This document shows positions 54,960 to 64,000 of a stretch of 64,000 bases of DNA, in pieces. This stretch comes from Gonocerus acuteangulatus. Lineage: Eukaryota; Arthropoda; Insecta; Hemiptera; Coreidae. How positions within the stretch are numbered: position 1 is the first letter of the stretch; each line of letters opens with the position of its first letter. Where the stretch lies: the NCBI GenBank assembly GCA_946811695.1, contig OX328124.1, forward strand, positions 84,987,293 through 85,051,292, written 5' to 3'. A program made the translations under genes and the position numbers. Under the pieces are notes generated by a model. That model saw only the letters and a list, made by a program, of their open reading frames with translations. It was not told where the DNA came from and ran no database searches.

Positions 54960-56880
54960 ATTTTATTAATATTATAAATATTTTCACAAAAAAAATATTT
55001 TAATATCTGATACTTTTTTTTTTTACATAAAAATATACACATTTAAATGTATTAATATATTTCATTATTAATATTAAAGTCACTTTGCGGTCTCTTTCTA
55101 GGTCTTTGATCTTATTTATAAAAACAGAATAAATAAGAAAACATGCATAAAAATAACTAATAATAAGAAAACAAAAAAATTATATTAAAATATAAAAATA
55201 TAAAAATCGTCATAAAGCCACCTTTAAATAATATAAAATTTCCTTCAACACTTTTCCAAAAGAACTAATATACATATATTAAATTCAAAGCTGTAGATCG
55301 AAGACAAAAAAAAAGAAAAATAAAGAAAGAAAAACAAATAGTTATAAAACTGAATTAGGAGTAATATTGTATTATATATTGTAAAAATCACCAAAAAACT
55401 GTTTATAAATAATTATAATAATATGTATTTATATACATTAACAGTTCCTCTTAAAAAAAATAGATTATTTATTTTGTAAAAATCGATGAAAATCCTCAGA
55501 AAATCGTCTACAAAAACAAACTTTTCTTTCAAAATTTCAAATAAAAAAAATGTATTTGTTGATTTTAAATTGTATAAGAAAACAAAAAAAAATCATTTTC
55601 TGAATTATAAAACTCAATCAATAAAGCTCATTCGTATTTAAAATTATACTTGAAAAAAAAAAAAATTACATACATCGCTTCTAAATATAAACATTGACCC
55701 ACTACAAATTCTAATTGATATAATATATTTCTTTCGCAAATATTGTAGAATAATGAACAACATTTATTTTTATTATAGTTATAAGCACCAGAACACTTCA
55801 TATGATTTGGTGGCGGGATGGTAGAAGTCTTGCTTATACAAAAACCTCAGTTCCCTTACCAGAAATATTTTGTTTATTTCAGAGACACAGATCCATCATC
55901 AGTGCACTTAGTGCTGAGCAGGAAAAATATATTTTATATATTATTAATATAAATTGGAGCACATAAATACATTATTAAAACCTAGGTAACATTATATAAA
56001 GTAGTACGGTGTTAACAATAGTCTTGAAAATATATCAATAGTTAGTTAATGATTATTCGAGAATTAAAAATAACGACAACAATATTTACAATCTCGGATA
56101 AGTAAGAAAGAAACCACAGATTTAAAAACAAGCTCTTAGTTTCCCAAAATATTAAAATAAAAATTAATAATAATTTTAAAATATCACAAAAAAAACTCGC
56201 AATCAATCATTTATTCATTTATTTATTTATATGAATTATTTATTCATTTATTTATTGTCTCGAATGTTTCAAAAGACTTTTAAGAAATAAACTCTTTCCT
56301 ATGTGCCGATTACCGTGATTTTTTTATATACATTTAGCGGAATTGCATACAGGAAAAATAATACACTAAGATAACTAATTTAAAGAACTACGAAAATGAA
56401 TTTACTAGCGAAACCTGAGAAATGTAAATGAATATTAATGCTAAATTATTCCAATAAAAGAAGAAAAAGTAATGGAGTAATACAATTCTCGGAAGGAGTT
56501 TTAATTCTCGGTTTAGCTGAAGTTTTATTTTATATTTGTAATTCATTAATGAAGTGGAATTCCAACATTTTAGAAACCAAGGAATTAAACTTCGTTTATA
56601 CATTTAGACTGTATTTAAGTATTATTACAAATTGTGTCCAAAAAGTTCGGTATGGCTGTTGAATAATTTTCATTACGTCCTTTTAAGTATAGTGTATCTT
56701 TATTTACCATAGTTAAAATGTAAATGCACTAATACCATCAGATTCATAACATCACAATTTTATGTTTTCCCCCGAATTCAGAAATATTGCTGAGATTGAG
56801 GAGGCTTGAATATAACACTAATATTTTCAAATCTGATGTCTTCTTAGCTAAATCGTCAATAGTTTTCAGAAATATAAAAT
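54960..56880. other. Very AT-rich unassigned sequence
   Basis: Nearly 80% AT with A-runs. A minus-strand phrase near 55870-55910 (CACTGATGATGGATCTGTGTC then TCTGAAATAAAC) is reminiscent of retroelement 3' regions. No gene was seen; ORFs at 56388-56662 on both strands are chance. Confidence 0.4.
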
Positions 56881-57507
56881 GTCCGACCCGCAAGAACTGT
56901 ACTATCTTAGCGCTTATTTGTAACATTCTTATCCCAATTGCCACCAAGAACTCATGATGTGAATATGGTTCATATTTTGACTTACAAGGGGAGTATACAG
57001 CGATGGGGTCACCATCGGATGGATCTGGACCAATTTTTTTCTGGTGATTCTACATAGAAAAATAGTCGACACGTGTCCGAGCGTTCCGTCCTTAGGAGAC
57101 GAGAAATAAAATAAAATAGGTTGAAAGTGCTTTATTTTTTAAATCGAGTTTAGAAAACGATATCGACATGATTCTTTCACCAACTCATTCGTTTTATAGA
57201 GTAGAATAAAAGAAAAATATAATCATTAAACAATAATTTCTATTTCGACAAATATATTCAAAAATATGGTTACGTTTTCAGGTAAACTAGTTTTATAAAT
57301 TTTTGCACACCAAAAATAATAGCAGATTTAAAATCAGCACCCCAAGAAACCCTAATATAGTGAATATCATTGAAAACAAAAAATAATGATTTTTCCCAGT
57401 CTGGAAGAGGCTAAATATTTGTAAGCGAAAAAGTAATGTGACGTTTTGGAATTCAATATCTCCCCTTGAGATAATCCGATTTTTACGTCATTGAAATCTT
57501 TCGAAAG

Positions 57508-58010
57508 AAGAAAGGCTCCTTACTCTAACCATATAAATGACTATTGTATTATCTCAAAAGGTACTTGCGAAAAATGGTTCTCAAAATAAAAATAAAATGT
57601 AAATTTTTTTGCATATAACGTCAATCCCAGAACACGTAGAAACACCCCGATTGGTAGGAAATGTGTCACATCAAAGCCTTTATCGACCCTCCAAGTTTGG
57701 ATTGAATCGGGTAAATATTCTTTGAAATATAGCCGGATTCTCGAATCTTTAACAAAATTTTAAGGGTCCCCCCTTAGCGAAATTAAAAATACATTTTTTT
57801 TTATTTTTGTAATACTCCCAAAATTTGAATTTAGGGGTTTTTCAATGTGCTAACGAATCTGTCATTCGTTTTTAAATCAAAAATTGTTTTTCATACTCGA
57901 CTTTATATAAGTCATTATTCTGCCAAAATATTCCTACATTTAAAAAGTTACCGATTATAAAAAAATTTGATTTAAAAACGGACGTCGTTTTTAGAACATG
58001 TAAAACTTAC
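57508..58010 (+). repeat. Family B repeat, second copy (unoccupied site)
   Basis: TTTCGAAAGAAGAAAGGCTC begins a match to bases 36-430: AACCATATAAATGACTATTG, TCTCAAAAGGTACTTGC, GTCAATCCCAGAACACGTAG, CTTTATCGACCCTCCAAG, CCCAAAATTTGAATTTAGGG. It does not contain the fold-back continuation in full. It shows the sequence before family A inserted at the left copy. Confidence 0.7.
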
Positions 58011-58057
58011 AGTAGCGGAATTTACACACTCGGCCTCAACGACTTCCGTTTGAAAAC

Positions 58058-58060
58058 CTC

Positions 58061-58108
<48 letters not shown>
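58058..58108. repeat. Poly(A) run
   Basis: About 47 consecutive A; the Lys-rich ORF here is an artefact. Confidence 0.95.
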
Positions 58109-58109
<1 letters not shown>

Positions 58110-58546
58110 TATCTAATTTTACGATATCTTATTTTACTGAAAAAAACAATTTTACTCTTAAAGAATTATAAGCAAATCAAAAAAATAAGAAAAATGAAGA
58201 ACAGACAAAAAGAACCATTTAAAGTAACGAAGATTTAAGCACTTATTTCCACTTAGCACGATTTCCAACCGTTTTTTAGGTATTTATGAAAATATGTGAA
58301 ACTCCAAAAACTAATCACCTTTTATAATAAAACTTATTTTTTCCAGTACTTTCTTAACTCTACTGACTAATAATAACAAACGTAACTAAACTTCAAATAT
58401 TATAGTTTAGATTAATGTCAAACGCCTGAAGAAATATTCAACTAAGTCCATTGTTTCTGTGTCACAAAACCAAAAGTTAGTTAGTTTATCCAGTTTTCTC
58501 CAAAACAGTTACGAATGTACCCTTAAAATGGTTCATTTAATTCCCC

Positions 58547-58580
<34 letters not shown>

Positions 58581-58721
58581 GTAAAACCTGTACGCCTATG
58601 AACGCAAAAACGTAAGCACTACGTGCTGGCTAACAATCTTGTCGTTTCGGACCATTTTTGGGACAGATATGACGCACATATATTCCTTCACAAACCTACT
58701 CACTTACGGACAATCTCATAA

Positions 58722-58722
<1 letters not shown>

Positions 58723-58818
<96 letters not shown>
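58723..58818. repeat. (TA)n microsatellite, the longest in the window
   Basis: About 47 TA units. Confidence 0.95.
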
Positions 58819-58819
<1 letters not shown>

Positions 58820-58820
58820 C

Positions 58821-59737
58821 CTAACCTAATTTTCTTTCGTGTCTCTCTCTATCGTAGAATCGTTGGCCTTGGATTCATCATATCATCGATACACAAATAT
58901 CGATTGTGAAGAAACGCATTTTTCATTTTCAATCTATTCTGATTGCTGTTAGACTGATTAATCAATCACTCGGGATTTGTTCTGGGTATTGGAACATTCA
59001 TGATTCAACATTGTTGCAGCTCTCTTTGTCATTGAGAATTCGGATACTTAGCCATATATTTTTTTTTTTTTTTTTTTACGGAAATTAAATATAAATAACA
59101 TTCCGTAACATTCTCCCTTTATTCTTCAGAAATCATCAGAATTTCAAGGGGTATGTAGTAAATATCATTTCTTTGTCATTTAATACACAACACACACCAA
59201 ATCGCGTGCTAACAAAATTAGTCCGAAACATTCTTCTTTTTTTAGGGTAGGAGTGACCAGCAGTAATTTATAAATTTATCTCCTGCTTAGCTTTTCTCAG
59301 TACTTTGATCTAGTATAAACCCAGAACAATAAAAAATTCTAAATAAAAACAATAATTTAATATAACCTATAAGTTACTTCATCAACTGCTAAGACAATAA
59401 TAACGGACCATCATAAAAATATAATGAAAAATTCTGTTCGACGGCGTAATTGATCCTGAGGTTGGCTTACCTTAGAAAAAAAAAAAAAAAACAAACGGAA
59501 AATTCATTTAGCGCAGTGAAATTTTGCCTCTGAGACTTGACATCCCAAACGTAACAAAAGTTCCGTGGAATGATTGAAAACAAAGATACTGTTGCATAAC
59601 ATACAGAGTTCTTGGCGTTAGTAAAATCGAAATATGAATGATCTCATTCAAATCGCAATAGAACAATTTTATCCGCATCACTGATAGAGGATCTCCCTGC
59701 CGTACAGTGGTTCTGAATGGGCAGAAAGAGGAAAAAA
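58821..59737. other. Unassigned AT-rich sequence
   Basis: No gene was recognised. T-run at 59059-59078 and A-run at 59476-59491. Confidence 0.4.
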
Positions 59738-60027
59738 GTCCGACTCGCAGGAACTGCAGCATCTTAGCGCGGTTCCGTTCATGTCCCTAGTGCCATTTGA
59801 TAAGCTTAGAAAAAAAATAAACTTATTTTTTTTTATATATCTTGTGAAAATTGTCAAAATCCTCTCGAACATCTCGAATAAAAGTGATATTAAGGCGTCA
59901 GGGACACCGACAATAGCTAACTTTTACACAGAAGCGGAAATTACAGAATCTGGCTCTCATTCTAAAGCAAAGCTCTATAAATCAATACAAAATATGCCTA
60001 ATAAAGCCTTTCTAGAGGATACAGAAG

Positions 60028-60283
60028 CATGGGCGTATATGAGGGGGGGGGCTGAGGGGACTGCAGCCCCTCCCGAAATATTTTGAATTGATGATAAAAA
60101 CTTCTCGTAAAACCCTTAAAAATAAATTAAATAAGATCACTTAGTTCATAAAACATATTTTATTTTACGTGTAATAGCGTTTTAGTTGCCTAAAACTATT
60201 CCAAGCTCTAAATATTTAGTATTCCATACCCTGGAAATGGTCTCAGCCCCCCCCCCCCGAAATTGTTTTTATATACGCCCATG
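60028..60283. mobile_element. hAT-like MITE, intact, 8-bp TSD TACAGAAG
   Basis: The terminal inverted repeats are CATGGGCGTATAT (13 bp, at 60028 and inverted ending 60283). TACAGAAG flanks both sides (60020-60027, 60284-60291). The 256-bp length, 8-bp TSD and absence of coding fit a non-autonomous hAT element. Just inside both ends lie G/C runs of 8-13 (GGGGGGGGCTGAGG and TCTCAGCCCCCC), giving an additional subterminal inversion. Confidence 0.85.
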
Positions 60284-61399
60284 TACAGAAGGATCAAGAA
60301 GAAGTACACAAGATTGAGTAGAATACCCTGCCTAATATAGCCTATATAGAATAATATGTTGAATAAAACCTATCTAGTAAATACACAAGGACAAATAAAA
60401 GTCTTGACGAATAACAAATCAAGAAAAAAAACTTTATTTAACAAAATAAAACAAAGTTTAGTTGCCCAACTACAATAGAATAATATACCTAATTAAGTCT
60501 ATGGAGTAGACACAAATGGACCAAAAACAAGTCTTGTGGAATATTGTTTTTTTTTCTAATTAAATACTTTTTATCAATATTTAGTATATAACCTTTGTTG
60601 AAAACTATTGATTGCTAATTGATGAATCGGTTTACAACTAAGTAGTCTTTATCAATATTTAGTATATAACCTTATGTTTGGATCTGAGTTTTTGGGGTGC
60701 TCTCCGCCTAGGCTTTGTATTTGTGTCGGCAGATACCTGGGGTATATTTACAGCTCTTGAGGATTAACTCTTAGCAGGTAAATTTCCTGCGGCCCCCTGG
60801 TTTCTACGGGCATTGAACTTTAGGAGGATTGGATTTAGGACTTAATATACGTATGTAGACTAAATCATAGCAAGAAGTAATCCTCCGTCGTCGGTTCTTA
60901 ATTATGTAGACTCGCTAATGTTATCCAATCTTAGATACATCGTATTTAAAATCCACAGCAAAAACACGACATTTCATCAGAATCCCCTGCTGAATAAAAC
61001 TTATATAGAATAATATGCAAAATAAAGCCTATCTAGTGGATAAAAATAGAGGAAAAAAGCCGTTCGTGGTGGTAGAAAATCTTAAACGTATTTCGCTCAG
61101 AAATCTCCGAAATATTGTCACTAATTTTACGTATCCTGTTTTATAGCCAAATAGATTAATGTTCTATAATCAATAAGAAAAATCTACTAACAATAAAAAA
61201 CTATGGGTAACCCCCGGGGACAGAAAGGCCCCCCCCCGGCATCCCGGCAAGAATAATTCTAAAGAACGAAATCAACACCAGTACTGTCACATCTAGATAT
61301 TCATACGGCATCTTCGAATTCTAACAAACAAAATATTGATTCTAATTATACGTATCCTGTTTCATTGACAAATACATTTGACTACTATAAGCAATTAAA

Positions 61400-61492
61400 A
61401 ACACTAGGGAATATGCCAAAGAACTCGGAGTAGGAGCCTCGACAGTTTCAAGACATTTGAAGGAAATCGACAAATCCAAAACTGACATTTCA
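61400..61492 (+). pseudogene. Mariner-type transposase HTH fragment within copy A6
   Basis: The frame reads TREYAKELGVGASTVSRHLK then EIDKSKTD before running into family A body. 'LA..LGV..STVS.RLKE.GK' is the helix-turn-helix of mariner transposases (second DNA-binding helix set). Only about 30 residues remain, and no catalytic DD(34)D part is nearby. Its presence in both A5 and A6 shows it was captured before those copies separated. Confidence 0.55.
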
Positions 61493-62089
61493 TACGGTAT
61501 TTCTCCGATTGACATCGCCTAATCAAAACTTTCATTAGAACCTTTTTTGTAGAGCATTTAGTAAGCTTTCTAATGGTATTCTTCCGTTTCCCAAATTCTC
61601 AACCTTTTTTCGAGATATTAAGGAAAGTATACAAAGTTACCAAAACTTTTTTATGCCTGTTAATAAAATATTTTATTCTAACCCTTCCTTAACTCCGAAC
61701 GCAACCAAAATTTCAACATATTAGTTTTAATGGAAGTAGAACATGCAGTAAATGTTTCAACTGAATCCCTTGATTCTAAGTACCCAAACCAAAAACGGCA
61801 TTCAAAAATTATTTTTTCAGTTTTCTCGAAAACGGTTAAAGCTATCGCCTTGAAAATGGTTCCATTCGTTTTCCTAGCCCAAGAAGCCTATAAAAAGAGT
61901 ACTTACAAGCTTATGAACTCAAAAACGTAAGCGTTACGATTTTTTTTGCGCGAATTTCGCCCCAAACGCCATCTTCCAGTGGGCGGATTTTGATGGTTAA
62001 CGAACTTGACCTTTCAAATTGGACGACAGATTTTTGTACCAAATTTCATCAAAATCGGACCATTCGTCTTCTATTTAGAGAGCGAACAG

Positions 62090-62093
<4 letters not shown>

Positions 62094-62171
<78 letters not shown>
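62094..62171. repeat. (TA)n microsatellite in copy A6
   Basis: Two TA blocks broken by ATAAAT, the same layout as in copy A2. Confidence 0.95.
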
Positions 62172-62183
<12 letters not shown>

Positions 62184-62317
62184 AATTTGAACCACCGTTA
62201 TTTTCGGTTTCTAGGGGTTCTGAAACGCAAAATTTTCTAGTCGGCACTTCCGGATTGTTTCATTGTATCAACCTTATAAGCGGGGTTCCTCCCTATGGGG
62301 GAGGGAGGAACCGCGCT

Positions 62318-62747
62318 AAAATATTTCGAGAACGGATTAACCTACAAACCTGGGGTTGGTCTCATTCAGCTCAGAAGAAAAAAAAATACACTAAGTTCCA
62401 CTGGTTTTATATATTATAACTGTAGCTAATATAGTGTGAGAATCACAAACTAAATAATCGAAATCAGTGCTTTCAAAAATTGATTTTTTCCACTCTGGCA
62501 CGATTGTGCGGCGCAGGTTAGCTATCCCGCTTAAATCTAGTATGAGATGTATCAAATCCCGTTTGCGACTGGTTGACTTTTTTTAGCGATGTTATCAAAC
62601 AGGGAGTTGTCGAAATCCTATCTGACTGGAAAAGATCCCTGCTCTACCAACAAAACCTCGTTCAGTGTTTTTCAATCTTTTTTGGTCTTCCGCTCACTTT
62701 AAATATTTTACAGGGCGAAAAGCTGTCAATGCGGGGTGCTCATAAAT

Positions 62748-62786
<39 letters not shown>

Positions 62787-63364
62787 TATATTTTACAGAA
62801 AACCTTGAAATGTCCGGACACTGTTTTTGTAATTGATTATTATCGTATCCTGAAGTTTTGCCGAAAAGGTACTGAGTCTGGAAAAAACGTAGTGAATTAT
62901 GTGGCATTCAAATATCGTGACTAGTAGAGCAGAAACTACTCATTACTAGTTACAATATATTAAAAAAATATTTTACATACATAAATTTCTTTACATTATC
63001 CACCCCTCCGATTTTACATAGCGTTCTCCGATATTATTTGAAGTTTCTATCGCCTCATTAAATAACATTAGGATTGCCAAGTTATATTTACTAATTAGTT
63101 GCTGTGATTTGGAAAGATTAGAGTGAAAGAAACCACCACTTTCGAAAATTCGTGCACGGTTTTTTCTGACTGTGGTGAGCTTAACACGATTCACTCTAAA
63201 TCCATTTTTGGAAGAAACTTTGTAACGCCATCGAAATGAAACATTGGTAAATAAAAAATAAATAAATCACTAATAAAATCTGAAGATATTTAGGTACCTA
63301 CCTATTTAAATAAAAATAAATCAATGCTGAATAAATAATATTTATAATACCGTAAATAATAATA

Positions 63365-63411
<47 letters not shown>

Positions 63412-64000
63412 TGTATTCTAGAATGCTTGAGCGTTGGTTCCGCTTTCGGGAATCGAACCAGAGGGTCCTGGGTAAAAACCAGGTAGCGTTGTCAGCATTC
63501 GCGGATTTCGTCATTATGCCAGTGTTAGTAACGTGCATATAAAGAGCGTTGAAACGTTCTAATAGTAAGTACAAGTAGCAAGGGAAATGAGATTAAAAAA
63601 ATTACTTATCGAAGTACTTAAGGAATATGATTAATGTTGGCACGTTGACATTTTGCTGCGAAAATATGTTATTGGAACGTTAGGAAAGGGTGAATTATAG
63701 AGGAACGGGTTTCTTAATATCCGCTTGGGTAGGATGGCGTATCCTTAATATTCTAGCTTGGAAAAATAGCTTTTCTTGGAAAACTAGTATTCTTATTTCT
63801 TTGCAATTTCCACTACATAAATCAAAGACATTTCCTCTTAGGAAGGAAAAAACGTATCGATATCATTAATTCAAAACATAATAATAAATTGCATAAATCT
63901 TATAAATTGCATCTCACTAATTTGTCATCAATCCTATACAAAAATTAATATAACCCATACTAATCTTTAATTGACATTCGCGCGCAATGACAAAGGTGAC
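62318..64000. other. Unassigned AT-rich sequence
   Basis: It holds an A-run at 62755-62781 and a long one at 63368-63410. Next to the latter, minus strand 63425-63500 contains a B-box-like GGTTCGATTCCCG and a CCTGG..CCAGG stem. No gene was recognised. Confidence 0.4.

Larger units (their letters stand above)
56881..58820 (+). mobile_element. Family A element, old copy A7 carrying family B sequence
   Basis: The 5' module GTCCGACCCGCAAGAACTGT..TATCTTAGCGC starts at 56881. A decayed family A body lies at 58235-58720 (TTTAAGCACTTATTTCC, CCAACCGTTTTTTAGG, GAACGCAAAAACGTAAGC, GGCTAACAATCTTGTC), followed by (TA)n. The terminal hairpin is not present. Family B (57508-58010) lies inside. Confidence 0.5.
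59738..62317 (+). mobile_element. Family A element, complete copy A6 with nested MITE
   Basis: The 5' end GTCCGACTCGCAGGAACTGC, AGCATCTTAGCGCGGTTCC is followed by GTTCATGTCCCTAGTGCC. The 3' end is GCGGGGTTCCTCCC..GGGAGGAACCGCGCT followed by AAAAT. The last about 830 bp are nearly identical to 20240-21070 (copy A2), so these two copies are recent relatives. It contains the hAT-like MITE (60028-60283), the module shared with copy A5 (61021-61490) and two (TA)n tracts. It has no transposase or helicase gene. Confidence 0.75.

Noticed and set aside
63425..63500. tRNA-like sequence (GGTTCGATTCCCG and a CCTGG/CCAGG anticodon-like stem, minus strand)
   Set aside because: The T-stem does not pair, the acceptor stem is absent, and the neighbouring homopolymer is on the wrong side to be a SINE A-tail. 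It is probably a decayed fragment.

Overview
The window looks like a piece of a large, AT-rich, repeat-dominated animal genome, most likely an insect or other arthropod. The evidence is spliced exons with canonical splice sites and an AATAAA signal, tRNA-derived SINEs with poly(A) tails and target-site duplications (TSDs), decayed non-LTR retrotransposons, Tc1/mariner, hAT-like, piggyBac-like and Harbinger-like remnants, and many long (TA)n tracts. Nothing is bacterial: there are no operons, no CRISPR array and no long intact cellular ORF. I cannot name the insect order from the sequence alone.

Only one cellular gene is supported. It is the 3' end of a leucine-rich-repeat protein on the + strand, with an exon at 3076-3189, a 2.7 kb intron holding a SINE and a 35-bp-arm palindrome, and a last exon at 5906-6068 followed by AATAAA. 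Both exons join in phase 2, and the joined sequence reads as a final LRR plus an LRR cap. It most resembles LRRC23-type radial-spoke proteins. The upstream exons are not recognisable here and probably lie to the left of the window.

The most striking component is a repeat family called 'family A' below. Its copies begin with a short module (GTCCGACTCGCAGGAACTGC..CTTAGCGC), end in a GC-rich hairpin followed by GCGCT and an A-run, and carry an internal (TA)n tract next to a LINE-tail-like motif. Complete or near-complete copies lie at 19531-21070, 29425-30265, 44716-48295 and 59738-62317. Truncated or decayed copies lie at 1-35, 22876-23073, 39290-39450, 41820-42130, 43280-43520 and 56881-58820. 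None encodes a transposase, but two copies carry a module with a mariner-type helix-turn-helix fragment. The element at the left window edge sits in a sequence (family B) whose unoccupied version exists at 57500, which gives a natural empty site.

The remaining layout, left to right, is as follows. Family B with a fold-back lies at 36-822, and a piggyBac-like MITE at 1901-2372. The LRR gene follows, then a Harbinger-like MITE at 6383-6974 and a retroelement tail split by a SINE at 8048-8611. A 44-bp minisatellite lies at 9815-10279 and an RTE-like LINE remnant at 11544-11849. A nest of fold-back elements occupies 15.27-17.91 kb, with a Tc1 transposase relic at 18.72-19.09 kb. An R1-like LINE relic lies at 27.0-28.1 kb, and paired perfect palindromes at 32673-32732 and 34161-34254. 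hAT-like MITEs lie at 23.6, 34.9 and 60.0 kb. AT-rich tandem repeats lie near 50 kb, followed by a 5'-truncated I/Nimb-like LINE with intact RNase H and a 13-bp TSD at 51343-52660. A 42-bp-arm palindrome lies at 52907-53054 and an R2/R4-like endonuclease relic at 53.5-53.9 kb.

Identifications rest on reading motifs by eye. No database search was possible, so family names are proposals, and element ends are approximate unless a TSD is given.
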